Origin: Caballeronia ptereochthonis
GTDB lineage: Bacteria; Pseudomonadota; Gammaproteobacteria; Burkholderiales; Burkholderiaceae
Reading direction: 5' to 3'
Length of the DNA stretch: 64,000 nt
NCBI RefSeq assembly: GCF_001545075.1
Contig: NZ_FCOB02000001.1
Span: forward strand, 248,001 to 312,000
The position numbers and the translations under genes are program-made. How positions within the stretch are numbered: the stretch's first letter is position 1; every line of letters begins with the position of its first letter. Positions 1-9,162 of the stretch are shown here, one piece after another. The notes below the pieces were generated by a model. That model worked only from the letters and a program-made list of their open reading frames with translations, had not been told where the DNA came from and made no database searches.

Positions 1-22
1 TGGGCTATCACGCCGAATAGCG

Positions 23-505
23 TCAGAGCCTTTGCCGGGTCGCGAGCGACAGGATGCGCGCCCACTTGCGCGCCTCGCCGCGATCGCGCATCGGCAGCTT
101 CCATTCGCCGTGCTTCGCGTCCTGCACGTCGAGCACGACCTGCCACGCGCCGTTCGCGCTTCCCGGCTCCTGCATGCGCGCACCGCGCAAGTCCGCGAAG
201 ATGTAGCTGCCGCGCTCGTCGCCGACGCGCACGTCGCACAGGCGCTTGGCCGCCGCGATCCGCACGCCGCCCCAGTCGGTCTCGAGCTCGTGCGTCCAGT
301 CGCCGTGCTCTCCCTTGCGCAGATTCGGCGCGATCTCGCGCCGGCTCGCGATCCAGCGCATGATGCCTGCCACGATGGCGAGCGCCACCATCACCGCGAC
401 GCCCACGGCCACGCCCAGGCCGAAATGCGCGTGCAGCGCGTTGAACGACCACACGGCGCCGTAGATCAGCAGCGCCAGGACGACGAATGCGACGACGATG
501 GGCAT
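23..505 (-). CDS. Small membrane protein of unknown function
   Basis: This 160-residue protein begins with two hydrophobic segments at about residues 3-20 and 30-50. The second ends in a basic stretch (RWIASRR), followed by a soluble tail of about 105 residues that probably faces the cytoplasm. The tail has no motif I recognise. It lies about 30 bp downstream of the exported peroxiredoxin gene on the same strand, so the two are probably co-transcribed. The reading frame and codon use look genuine. No function can be assigned from the sequence. Confidence 0.75.
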   Translation of the reverse strand: MPIVVAFVVLALLIYGAVWSFNALHAHFGLGVAVGVAVMVALAIVAGIMRWIASRREIAPNLRKGEHGDWTHELETDWGGVRIAAAKRLCDVRVGDERGSYIFADLRGARMQEPGSANGAWQVVLDVQDAKHGEWKLPMRDRGEARKWARILSLATRQRL

Positions 506-535
506 GGCGAACTCAACCGGTCGAAACGGCGCGCA

Positions 536-1117
536 TCACTGCGCCTTGTGCTTCGTGTTCCAGTCGCGCAGCGCCTGCAGCGTGTTCGCGACGTGCTGGT
601 CGGGCGAGAGGCTCGTGTACTCGTAGATGACCTTGCCGTCCGGCGCGATCACGTAGGACACGCGATTGGCCATCGAGCTTTTCATCGGCATGGAAGCGTC
701 GTAGGAGCGGATGATCTTCGAGTTCGCGTCCGCCGCGACCGGGAACTTGCTGCGGCACTCGCTCACCGAGAAGCGCTTCAGCGTGTCGATATTGTCGTGC
801 GACACGCCGATGACCGTCGCGCCCTCCGCCTTGTACTGATCGACCGCCTCGGCGAACGCGTGCGCCTCGATCGTGCAGCCCTTCGTGAACGCCGCCGGAT
901 AGAAATACAGGACGACCGGGCCTTTCTTCAGCGCATCGGCGAGCGAGTACTCGTACACGTTGCCGCCGAGCGATGCCTGCGCGGTGAAGTCCGGCGCGGG
1001 ATCGCCGGGCTTGAGCGTCGCGCCTGCCGTAAGCGGCCAGGCCGCGACCGCGCAACCGATCGCGGCCGTTATCGCCACGGCGAAACCCGCCATAAGCCTG
1101 GAAAACTTGCTCTTCAT
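536..1117 (-). CDS. Exported peroxiredoxin (AhpC/TSA, BCP-like)
   Basis: This is a 193-residue thiol peroxidase of the peroxiredoxin fold, predicted to reduce hydrogen peroxide or organic peroxides in the periplasm. Residues 1-33 form a signal peptide (MKSKFSRLM, then a hydrophobic core). The fold starts at LKPGDPAPDF, and the peroxidatic cysteine is C81 in the FTKGCT context. A second cysteine near residue 121 (SECRS) could be the resolving one. I chose the ATG at 1117 because AAGGAG lies just upstream and the signal peptide starts there; an in-frame ATG seven codons earlier lacks such a site. The exported location differs from the cytoplasmic Bcp enzymes, and the electron donor is unknown. 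Confidence 0.88.
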   Translation of the reverse strand: MKSKFSRLMAGFAVAITAAIGCAVAAWPLTAGATLKPGDPAPDFTAQASLGGNVYEYSLADALKKGPVVLYFYPAAFTKGCTIEAHAFAEAVDQYKAEGATVIGVSHDNIDTLKRFSVSECRSKFPVAADANSKIIRSYDASMPMKSSMANRVSYVIAPDGKVIYEYTSLSPDQHVANTLQALRDWNTKHKAQ

Positions 1118-1203
1118 GCGCGCTCCTTGCGATGACATGGTTCATGTGAAGCCGGCGTTCATCCGCCTCGCGGGATGAACGCCGGCTTCGCTCCGGATTC
1201 TTC

Positions 1204-2502
1204 TCAGGCGTCGTCCGCGCGCTGGTCCATGCGATGTTGGGCGAACCAGGCCGCGGCCTCGACCTGCAGCTCCGCCAGCACGGCGGGCGTGAGCACGCCG
1301 AGCACCGGTTGCGCGCGCCCGCTCGCGTCGATGGCGGGCGCGTCGCCGCGCTCCGCCGCCCGCGCGATGCCGAGCAGCGCGCCGAGCGGACCCTCGCCGG
1401 TAAGAATCGCCGCGCGGATTTCCGCCGCCAGATGGAGCTTATCGAGAATTTCCGCCGGCTGCATGTCGAGCACGACATGCACGAGCGAGAAGATGCCGGT
1501 CATGAACGCGGCATCGGAGAAGGCTTCGTCCTCGGGACGCAGCATGCCGGCCGCGAGCTCCAGGAAGCGCGCGCGGGTGCCGACGAGCTGCAGGAGCGGG
1601 TCCGAGCGCCACGGCAGGCCGCTGCCTTCCGCATAGAGCAGAAGCTGGGCCCAGCGCATCAGCTGGCGCGTGCCGGCGGCCGCGATGGCCTCGCGCAACG
1701 AAGACACCCGCCGCCCGCGCGTCTGCGCGCTCGAATTGGCGAGGCGCATCAGCTGCACGACGATGTCCGGATTGCGTTTGAGCTCCGCCTCCAGCTCGCG
1801 CATGCCCCGCTCGCCGGCGAGCACGGCCATGAGGCGCAGCAGCGAGCCCCGCGCGGGGCTGGCGCGGCGCGCGGACAGCACTTGCGGCCGCGCGAAGAAA
1901 TAGCCCTGGAAAAAATCGAAGCCGAGGTCTTTCGCCTGCGCAAAATCGTCGTGCGTCTCGACCTTCTCCGCCACGAGGAGCTTGCCGCTCCGCTTCAGCG
2001 CCGCCGCCAGCTCCGGCAGATGGGCGTGATCCGCCGCGAGGAAATCGACCTTGACGATATCGACCGAGGGGAGCGCGGCGAGCAGCGGATCGTCGAGGCG
2101 AACCACGTCGTCCAGTGCCAGGCGAAAGCCCGCGTCGCGCAACTGCGCACAGCGCTTGAAGAGCGCGTCGTCGAAGGTGATGCTCTCCAGCAGCTCCAGC
2201 ACGAAGCGCTCCGGCTGCATGATGTGGACGATGTCGTCGAAGAGCAGCTCGCGGCTCATGTTCACGTAGCCCGGGTGCGGCCCGAGCACGGCGGCCACGC
2301 CGATCTCCCCCACCGTGCGCGCGACGACGTGCGCGGTCGCCTGCACGTCGTCGTGGACGCGGGCGCGGTTGTCGGGACTGTCGCGAAACAGCAGTTCGTA
2401 GGCGACCAGCGCGCCCTCGCCGTCGAGGATCGGCTGGCGCCCGACGTAGACGCTCTGTCCGCGCTTGGCGGGCGTCGCGCGCTTCAGGGAAGAATCGGGC
2501 AT
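1204..2502 (-). CDS. HDOD-domain protein with degenerate EAL domain (YuxH-like)
   Basis: This 432-residue cytoplasmic signalling protein has an EAL-like domain (about residues 15-215) followed by an HDOD domain (about 220-415). The EAL signature is replaced by YELLFRD, as is usual in the YuxH-type family. The first metal-binding glutamate context is therefore altered, and phosphodiesterase activity on cyclic di-GMP is unlikely. The later DDVVRLDD and VAEKVET remnants of the fold are still visible. HDOD domains are non-catalytic relatives of HD phosphohydrolases. The ATG at 2502 (MPDSSLK) is used because upstream in-frame sequence is arginine-rich and does not look coding. A divergent GGDEF/EAL gene follows. 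Confidence 0.85.
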   Translation of the reverse strand: MPDSSLKRATPAKRGQSVYVGRQPILDGEGALVAYELLFRDSPDNRARVHDDVQATAHVVARTVGEIGVAAVLGPHPGYVNMSRELLFDDIVHIMQPERFVLELLESITFDDALFKRCAQLRDAGFRLALDDVVRLDDPLLAALPSVDIVKVDFLAADHAHLPELAAALKRSGKLLVAEKVETHDDFAQAKDLGFDFFQGYFFARPQVLSARRASPARGSLLRLMAVLAGERGMRELEAELKRNPDIVVQLMRLANSSAQTRGRRVSSLREAIAAAGTRQLMRWAQLLLYAEGSGLPWRSDPLLQLVGTRARFLELAAGMLRPEDEAFSDAAFMTGIFSLVHVVLDMQPAEILDKLHLAAEIRAAILTGEGPLGALLGIARAAERGDAPAIDASGRAQPVLGVLTPAVLAELQVEAAAWFAQHRMDQRADDA

Positions 2503-2978
2503 GACGGGAACCGATCGGAGGCGCGCCGGGACGCGAACGCGGCCGCCGGCGCTGCCGGGCCTGGCATGAAGGCCGGTTCGAGGACCCCGGCGGCGGCGCG
2601 GGCCGGCAACGTATTGGAATCGATCATGGAACGAACGAGTCGGACGAATTCTGAGAGTCAACAGCGCGGCGCCCTGCATCGATCGGCAATGGCGGGGAAA
2701 CCGTTTCCACGGAAAACGCGCCACTGTAACCGAATTCGTCAGTCGACACGATACGAAACTCTCCTATCCGGAAATTGAGAAGAGTCCCGATCGCCCGACG
2801 GAATCGTTGCGACCGCGTGACCGGTTAAAGAAATCCCCGACAACGCCGATAACTCGCCTGATAGAGCGTGCCACGCCCGTTTCGGCACGCCCCGGCGGCA
2901 GGCCGCGCTGAAGCGGTTTTCCCGCGCGCCGCCGTTTGCCCGGCCGGGCGGGCGCCGCCGCCAGAACCCAACGAGAAC
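2503..2978. other. Divergent intergenic region, 476 bp
   Basis: This region separates the leftward HDOD/EAL gene from the rightward GGDEF/EAL gene and must hold both promoters. I see no gene in it. Its middle part (about 2630-2830) is less GC-rich than its surroundings. A perfect 6-1-6 inverted repeat, GGAAAC-C-GTTTCC, lies at 2696-2708 and could be a protein-binding site. I could not pick convincing -35/-10 pairs. Confidence 0.4.
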
Positions 2979-4904
2979 ATGCAAGCGAATCGGATCACCG
3001 CCTCACGCCGCGCACCGTGGCGCATCGCGCTCGATGCGCTCTCCCGCGCATGGGGAAGCGCCGCGCGCGCGGGCCGGGAAAGCGTGCTCGACTCGCATCC
3101 CGAACCCGGCGACGCGCCCTCGACGCCGGACGGGCAACCCGCATCAGCGGTGCCTGGCGCCGGCGCCATCGCGGCCGCCGCGTCCGGCGCTCCCGGTCCC
3201 AGAAACGCCGTCAGCGCGGGCGCATCCGAAGCCGCGCTCGGCGCCGTCGACTTCCTCGCGCAGCTCGACGACGCGCTGCGCTTCCAGTATGTGTCGGATG
3301 CGAGCATCGAGTTCATCGGCTATCACCGCGACTATCTGAGCATGCTGACGCTGCACGATCTCGTCGCATCCGAGGAGGCCGACGAGCTCCACGCGCTCGT
3401 CGCCCGGGCGCGCGCGAGCGGCAAGCTCGAATCGGCGACCCTGACCGTCGTGAAGTCGCTCACCTATCCGGTCTGCGTGGAGCTGCGCCTCATCTCGAGC
3501 GCCGCGCACGGCACGCCCGGCTTCGCGCTCGCCGCCTTCGACGTGTCGCACTGGCGCGAGCGCGAGACCTCGCTCACGCACGCGCTGAATCACGATCCGC
3601 TCACCGGTCTCGAGAACCTCGTCGCACTCAAGGCGGCGATCGGCGCGGCGCAGGCCGCGGCCGAGCTCACGCGCACGCACGCGGGGCTCGTGCTGCTCGA
3701 CATCGACGACTATCAGCGCATCAACCGCGCGCTCGGCTACGACGCCGGTGACGAGTTGCTGCGCGAAACCGCGCGTCGCATCCAGCACACGGCGGGGCAC
3801 GGCGAGCGCGTCGCGCGCGTGGCCGGCGACGAGTTCGCGGTGCTTTTGCCGCCGGGCACCACGGCGGAACTCGCCGAAAGTCTCGGGCGGCGCCTGCTCA
3901 CCGCGATCGCGCAGCCGTACCGGCATCGCGGCCAGCACACGCACCTTTCAGCGAGCGTGGGCGTCGCGCTGTATCCGGACCAGGCCGGCAAGAACGCGCG
4001 AAGCGGCGCGCAAACGAGCCTTCTGCGCATGGCCGATCACGCGCTCGCGCAGGCGAAGGAATCGGGCGGCAACGCGCTCGTGTTCCACACGCTCGACGAC
4101 AACCCCGCCGACGCCGAACGCCTGAAGCTCGAGGCGGACCTGTACGAAGCGGTGCGCAACGGCGAGTTCTCGCTCTTCTTCCAGCCGATCACGAAGATCC
4201 GCACGGGCGCCGTGGTCGGCGTGGAAGCGCTGATGCGCTGGAATCATCCGGTGCACGGGCTCGTGCCGCCGTCGACCTTCATCCCGCTCGCGGAATCGAT
4301 CGGGCTCATCAACTATCTGGGCAACTGGGTGCTGAAAGCCGCCTGCATGCAGATCGTGCAGTGGGACGCAATCGGCATCCGGCTCGACTACGTGTCGGTC
4401 AACGTGTCGCCGCAGCAGTTCCGCGACAAGCGTTTCACCGCCGCGGTAAAGGAAGCGCTCGCGCTCACGGGCATCGACGCGCGGCGCCTCGTGTTCGAGA
4501 TCACCGAGAGCCTTCTGATGCACGATCCGGAGGAAGCGACGCGCCTGCTCGAAGCGCTCACGTCGATCGGCATCCGCTTCGCCGTGGACGACTTCGGCAC
4601 CGGCTATTCGAGCCTCGCGTACCTGCAACGTTTTCCGCTCTCGAAGCTCAAGATCGACCGCAGCTTTGTCGAGAACCTGATTACGTCCCGCAACAACCGC
4701 GCGATCGTGAGCGCGGTCGTCGGGCTCGCGCAGTCGCTCGGGCTCGAGCTCGTCGCCGAAGGGGTCGAAACGGAGGCGCAGCGCGACCTGCTCGCCGACC
4801 TCGGATGCGATCATATTCAGGGCTGGCTCATCAGCCACGCGTTGCCGTCGGACGAGCTGGCGCGATCGTTTCAGTCGAATTCGCTCGTGTTGCATGGAGC
4901 ATGA
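2979..4904 (+). CDS. PAS-like/GGDEF/EAL protein, probable c-di-GMP phosphodiesterase
   Basis: This 641-residue protein has a low-complexity N-terminus, a PAS-like sensor region (about residues 75-190), a GGDEF domain (about 205-365) and an EAL domain (about 385-635). The GGDEF motif reads AGDEF, so cyclase activity is doubtful. The EAL domain looks intact: EAL in GVEALMRW, the asparagine of VNVSPQQF, FEITES, the paired aspartates of AVDDFGTG, the lysine of KLKIDRSF and VAEGVE are all present. It therefore most likely hydrolyses cyclic di-GMP, with the GGDEF part perhaps binding GTP as a regulator. The ATG at 2979 is chosen because upstream in-frame sequence is proline/arginine-rich. No membrane segment is visible. 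Confidence 0.9.
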   Translation: MQANRITASRRAPWRIALDALSRAWGSAARAGRESVLDSHPEPGDAPSTPDGQPASAVPGAGAIAAAASGAPGPRNAVSAGASEAALGAVDFLAQLDDALRFQYVSDASIEFIGYHRDYLSMLTLHDLVASEEADELHALVARARASGKLESATLTVVKSLTYPVCVELRLISSAAHGTPGFALAAFDVSHWRERETSLTHALNHDPLTGLENLVALKAAIGAAQAAAELTRTHAGLVLLDIDDYQRINRALGYDAGDELLRETARRIQHTAGHGERVARVAGDEFAVLLPPGTTAELAESLGRRLLTAIAQPYRHRGQHTHLSASVGVALYPDQAGKNARSGAQTSLLRMADHALAQAKESGGNALVFHTLDDNPADAERLKLEADLYEAVRNGEFSLFFQPITKIRTGAVVGVEALMRWNHPVHGLVPPSTFIPLAESIGLINYLGNWVLKAACMQIVQWDAIGIRLDYVSVNVSPQQFRDKRFTAAVKEALALTGIDARRLVFEITESLLMHDPEEATRLLEALTSIGIRFAVDDFGTGYSSLAYLQRFPLSKLKIDRSFVENLITSRNNRAIVSAVVGLAQSLGLELVAEGVETEAQRDLLADLGCDHIQGWLISHALPSDELARSFQSNSLVLHGA

Positions 4905-5056
4905 TGGAGCGGACAATTGTTCGTGTTCCAATCGAGGAATGCGCCGTAACTCCCTAATAACGTGTATCTTTCCATGTTATCGGGCGCTGGATTCGGTTTT
5001 GTCGGGCCGCCTCGGGTCAGCAGTCGCGTAAACGAGCAGGGTTCTTATTGTTAGCA

Positions 5057-6529
5057 ATGGCACGCACCAAGGCCGAACTATTGGACAAGTTGTGGGCGCG
5101 CATGAGCGAGCGCGGGGATTTCCCCATGCTTTCTCAGGCACTGCGCTCGACCGTGTCCGCGATGAGCGATGACGACCTCGACTTCACGGCGCTCGTGCAG
5201 GTCGTGCTGTCGGACGTCGGCCTCACGCAGAAGGTGCTGCGCCTCGCCAATTCGGCGATGTACATCGCGTTCGGCGGCAACATCACCACGGTCACGCGCG
5301 CGCTGACGGTCCTCGGCATGGATGCGGTCGGCCATCTCGTCGTGGGCCTGAAGATCGTCGATCACTTCCATCAGAGCGCGCCGCGCCGCATCGACGCGAA
5401 GCTCGAACTCAACCGCACGCTGCTCTCGGGCGCGGTCGCGCGGCAGATCACCGAGCACTCGGACCTGCGCTCCGCTGAAGAAGCGGTCGTCTGCACGCTG
5501 ATGCGGCAGATCGGCAAGCTGCTCGTCGCGTTCTATCTCGAGCACGAATGGGATCAGCTGCGGCGCAAGGCCGCGTCGGAAAACATCAGCGACAGCCTCG
5601 CGTGCGCGGCGCTGCTTGGCGTGACCTTCGACGAAATCGGCATCGAGGCCGCCGACCGCTGGCGTCTGCCCGAGACGATCCGCCAGGGCATGCGCGCGAG
5701 CGATCCGAGCGCGCCCGCCGATGAAACCGCGCCGAAGCACGTGCGCTGGCTGCAGGCCGTCACCAACTATTCGACCGAAGTCGCCGACGCGCTCACCGCG
5801 CAGAACGTCGCCGCCGACGGCCGCGAGTCGATGCTCGTCGACATCGCCAACCGCTACAGCGGCGCGCTCAACACCGATCCCGAAACGCTCGCGTCGATGA
5901 GCCTCGCGCTCGCCGACGAGGAAGCGAGCGACGGCGTGATCCGCGAAATCTCCGAATTGCAGGCGAACGCCGATGCGATCGCGCGCGCGAACGTCTCGGC
6001 CGAGGCGCGCATCGGCGCGAGCGTCGAGGACTTGCGCTCGCTGCCGTCGAAGAGCGCCCTGGCGCCCGCGCTCGCGCTCGCCTCCGAGTCGCTCCTCGCG
6101 AGCCTCCACCTCTCGCGCACCGTGGTGTTCGTGCGCCAGGCCAACAACGAATTCCACGCGCGCCTGGGGCTGGGACACGGCGTCGAACCGATGCTGCGGC
6201 AACTGCGCTTCTCGGCCGAATTCCGGCCGGACGTGTTCCATCTCGCGATCACGAATCCGGTGGGCATCTTCATCGAGAATGCGCACGACGCGCGCATCGA
6301 TGCGCGCCTGCCGCGCTGGTACAAGGACACGCTCGGCGAGGCGCAGGCCTTCGTGCTCCTGCCGGTGAAATCGAGCGATTCGACCGTCGCGCTCGTCTAC
6401 GGCGACTGGACGCATCCGCAGCACGTGCGCAAGATCTCGCCGCCCGAGATGAGCGCGCTGAACGAGCTCACCAAGGAGCTGAGCCGTTTTTTTTCCAGCG
6501 CGAACTGGAAGGAAGTCGAGCTGATCTGA
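5057..6529 (+). CDS. HDOD-domain protein with C-terminal GAF-like region
   Basis: This cytoplasmic protein of 490 residues has an N-terminal HDOD domain (about residues 10-220). That domain carries the typical LRLANSAMY and LGMDAVGHLV segments. A helical linker follows, then a C-terminal region (about 320-480) resembling a degenerate GAF domain (VVFVRQANNEFHARLGLG, then AFVLLPVKSSDS). A TTG three codons upstream at 5048 sits at better distance from GCAGGG (about 5036-5041) and could be the real start; I keep the ATG. It is the third HDOD/EAL-type signalling gene in a row, but it has its own intergenic region and the trigger is unknown. Confidence 0.85.
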   Translation: MARTKAELLDKLWARMSERGDFPMLSQALRSTVSAMSDDDLDFTALVQVVLSDVGLTQKVLRLANSAMYIAFGGNITTVTRALTVLGMDAVGHLVVGLKIVDHFHQSAPRRIDAKLELNRTLLSGAVARQITEHSDLRSAEEAVVCTLMRQIGKLLVAFYLEHEWDQLRRKAASENISDSLACAALLGVTFDEIGIEAADRWRLPETIRQGMRASDPSAPADETAPKHVRWLQAVTNYSTEVADALTAQNVAADGRESMLVDIANRYSGALNTDPETLASMSLALADEEASDGVIREISELQANADAIARANVSAEARIGASVEDLRSLPSKSALAPALALASESLLASLHLSRTVVFVRQANNEFHARLGLGHGVEPMLRQLRFSAEFRPDVFHLAITNPVGIFIENAHDARIDARLPRWYKDTLGEAQAFVLLPVKSSDSTVALVYGDWTHPQHVRKISPPEMSALNELTKELSRFFSSANWKEVELI

Positions 6530-6558
6530 GCAGCGGCTTCCTTCCCGCGCGCGTCACT

Positions 6559-7008
6559 TCACGCTGAATCGCGCTTCAGGATCGCCAAGGCCTGCGCGCC
6601 GTAGCGCACGATATAGCCGCCGTGCGCGCGCTGCCAGTCGAGCGCGTCGTGCTCGTTCGCAAACCAGTTCTTCTCGAAGTCGTTGAACGCGCCGGCATCG
6701 AGCCGATAGCGGTCGATCGCGGCGGCCGGGCATGCGTCGATATCGGCCTTGCATGCGTCCCAGCTCGCGTAGCCGAGCTCGGCGGCGAGCATCGCGAGAA
6801 GATGCTTCAGTTGCAGGTCGTCGCGAAGCGCGTGCAGGTCGGCGAGGCGCGCGGCACGCGTGATCTTCGCCGCGAGCAAGCGGCGCAGCACGGGCATGGC
6901 CGCGCTCGTGTCGCCGTCGCGGGCGTGACGAAGCAGGCGCCGCGCATGCTCGCGCAGATAGTCGCTATTGGATACGGAAGAAGAGATCGGGCAGGATGTT
7001 GACCACAT
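6559..7008 (-). CDS. Conserved-looking hypothetical protein
   Basis: This protein of 149 residues is cytoplasmic, with no signal peptide or membrane segment. The middle contains a helical stretch, LKHLLAMLAAELGYASWDACKADI, rendered here as two parts around ELGYASWDAC. It resembles the short helical modules seen in some glyoxalase-superfamily-annotated and ankyrin-like proteins, but I do not regard that as an assignment. AAGGGAAC precedes the ATG at suitable distance. It is convergent with the upstream HDOD gene and stands alone. Function unknown. Confidence 0.7.
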   Translation of the reverse strand: MWSTSCPISSSVSNSDYLREHARRLLRHARDGDTSAAMPVLRRLLAAKITRAARLADLHALRDDLQLKHLLAMLAAELGYASWDACKADIDACPAAAIDRYRLDAGAFNDFEKNWFANEHDALDWQRAHGGYIVRYGAQALAILKRDSA

Positions 7009-7164
7009 GACGTTGTTCCCTTATTGCGCCGTTCTCGCTGCGGCTGAAAAGGTTCGACGTTGCGGTTTGATCCGGAAGACGTTCACTGCGCGGCAAGTGC
7101 GCAAGACTTTCGCGAGACCGGGCGCCCTGCCGCGCCCGTCCGCGATTCTATTCGATGTAGTGCG

Positions 7165-8826
7165 TCAGGCCAACTGGAATTTCCCGACCAGCGTCTTCAG
7201 CGCGCGCGCCTGATCGTCGAGCGATTGCGCCGCCGCGGCAGCCTGCTCGACGAGCGCGGCGTTCTGCTGCGTGCTCGCGTCCATCTTCGTCACGGCCTCG
7301 CCGATCGACTCGATGCCGGTCTTCTGCTCGGCGGACGCCGCCGAAATCTCGCCCATGATGTCCGTCACGCGGCGCACCGCCTTCACGACTTCGTCCATCG
7401 TCACGCCGGCTTCCTGCGCGTAGGTCGAGCCGTCCGACACGCGCGACACCGACGCGTCGATCAGCGCCTTGATCTCCTTGGCCGCCGCCGACGAACGCTG
7501 GGCGAGACTGCGCACCTCGCCCGCGACGACCGCGAAGCCGCGCCCCTGCTCGCCCGCGCGCGCCGCCTCGACCGCCGCATTCAGCGCGAGGATGTTGGTC
7601 TGAAACGCGATGCCCTCGATCACGCCGATGATGTCGCCGATGCTCTTCGCGCTCGTGTCGATGCGCTGCATCGTCTCGACGACGCGGCTCACCACCGCGC
7701 CGCCCTTCTCCGCGATTTCCGACGCATTCGCCGCGAGCGTGCTCGCCTGCTTCGCGTTGTCGGCGTTCTGGCGCACCGTGGACGTGAGCTGCTCCATGCT
7801 GGTCGCGGTCTTTTCCAGCGCGACCGCCTGCTCTTCCGTGCGGCGCGACAGGTCGACGTTGCCCGTCGATATCTCGCTCGATGCCGATGCGATCGCCGCA
7901 GCCGCCGCCGCGATATCGCCGACGGTGGCCGAGAGGCCTGCCTGCATTTCGGCGAGCGCGTGCAGCATGCTGGCGTCGTCGCGGCGCTTGAGCGTGATCC
8001 GGTACGCGAGGTCGCCCGAAGCGATGCGGCGCGCGATGTCCTTCGCGTAGCCGGGCTCGCCGCCGAGTTGTCCGGCGAGACGCCGCACGACCCATTCGGA
8101 GACGACGATCGCGAGCGCGAAGAGCGCGAGCGTCAGCGCCGACACCATCACGAACGACGAATGGAAGATGAACGCCGCGCCATCGATGGTGGCCTTCGCG
8201 GCGGCGCCACGGCGCGCAACGAGATCGTCGACCATCTTTTCGAGCTTGCCGGTCTCGACGAGCAGCGACACGTCCTGCGTGCCGACCTGCCAGTTCATCT
8301 GCGAGAGATCGAGCGGCTGCTCCTTCACGAGCTTGACGAAGGCGCGCAGGTTCTCGCTCCAGGTCGCGAGCGCGCCGGCGACACGCTTCTGCTGCGCGAG
8401 CGCGTCCTTGTCCGCGTGATCGATGTATTGCGCGAGCTGCGCCTGCTCCTTGTTGATGTCGGCGAGCGACTGCTCGATCTGCGCGCCGAGCTCGTCGCGC
8501 TCCTTGCCGGTGCTCGCGGTGAGGAGCATCTTCTGCGAGCGGCTCGCGCGCAGCAGATAGCCGCGCGTTTCTTCCGCCGCGCGGCTCGCGACGTAACCTT
8601 GCGTATAGATGGATTCGGTCGCGCCGTTCAGGCGGCTGATCTGTGTGAGCGAGATTGCGCCGATGGCGAGCGTGCCCGCCAGCACGAGCCCGAATGCCAG
8701 CCTGAGCGACGCCTTGACGGACAGCGTGCGCTTGCTCGCCGCGCGCTCGTGCAGTCCCGCGGATGCGGCTTCGGCGTTCGCCAGAAAGCCCGCGTCCTTT
8801 GCGCCGCGTAGCGAAAATAGTTTCAT
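7165..8826 (-). CDS. Methyl-accepting chemotaxis protein
   Basis: This 553-residue transmembrane receptor has a cytoplasmic N-terminus and TM1 at about residues 42-62. A periplasmic four-helix-bundle ligand region (about 63-212) follows, then TM2 at about 214-237, a HAMP domain and a long signalling coiled coil. The highly conserved hairpin tip ([20 protein letters not shown], around residues 400-420) binds CheA and CheW. The C-terminus ends in KFQLA and lacks the NWETF-type pentapeptide that tethers CheR/CheB. The ligand cannot be read from the sequence. It is monocistronic, with a sigma-28-like promoter candidate about 80-105 bp upstream. Confidence 0.95.
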   Translation of the reverse strand: MKLFSLRGAKDAGFLANAEAASAGLHERAASKRTLSVKASLRLAFGLVLAGTLAIGAISLTQISRLNGATESIYTQGYVASRAAEETRGYLLRASRSQKMLLTASTGKERDELGAQIEQSLADINKEQAQLAQYIDHADKDALAQQKRVAGALATWSENLRAFVKLVKEQPLDLSQMNWQVGTQDVSLLVETGKLEKMVDDLVARRGAAAKATIDGAAFIFHSSFVMVSALTLALFALAIVVSEWVVRRLAGQLGGEPGYAKDIARRIASGDLAYRITLKRRDDASMLHALAEMQAGLSATVGDIAAAAAAIASASSEISTGNVDLSRRTEEQAVALEKTATSMEQLTSTVRQNADNAKQASTLAANASEIAEKGGAVVSRVVETMQRIDTSAKSIGDIIGVIEGIAFQTNILALNAAVEAARAGEQGRGFAVVAGEVRSLAQRSSAAAKEIKALIDASVSRVSDGSTYAQEAGVTMDEVVKAVRRVTDIMGEISAASAEQKTGIESIGEAVTKMDASTQQNAALVEQAAAAAQSLDDQARALKTLVGKFQLA

Positions 8827-9162
8827 CGATCGATCCCCGAATTTGATCTGCGGACTTGGCCGTCGTGCGGTGCGTCCTGGTCTGGTCCCGCCGGTAGTAC
8901 GGCAGTTTTGCCGGCTTTCTTGAGCCGTTTTTAATCGAAGCGAACAGGCGTTCGTTCACCATCATTTTTATAACCGGCCAAAAATCATTGCGTCAGACGA
9001 AATAACCCGCAGGCCGCGCGATCCTGTCCGATTCGCGACAAAGCTTGGCAGCACAACGCAACGAGGACATCCTACACTTGTCAGAAATTCAGTCCGCGCA
9101 TAAATCATCGGGCCGAAAAAATAAAAAACCGGGACGACTTCCGCTTACACCAGCCATTCACC
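8827..9162. other. Divergent promoter region, 336 bp
   Basis: This spacer lies between the leftward chemotaxis receptor and the rightward MFS exporter. It contains the sigma-28-like element annotated separately, a short inverted repeat CGAAC-AGGC-GTTCG near 8940-8953, and AT-rich stretches near 8965-8985 and 9110-9130 that probably belong to the rightward promoter. I see no gene here. Confidence 0.4.
8908..8933 (-). promoter_or_regulatory. Sigma-28 (FliA)-like promoter candidate for the chemotaxis receptor
   Basis: Read leftward, TAAA (8933-8930) is followed by 14 bp and then GCCGGCAA (8915-8908). The flagellar sigma factor FliA recognises TAAA-N15-GCCGATAA, so this is one base short in spacing with two mismatches in the -10 element. 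It is placed correctly to transcribe the receptor gene, as is usual for chemotaxis genes. It could be chance in GC-rich DNA. Confidence 0.4.
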
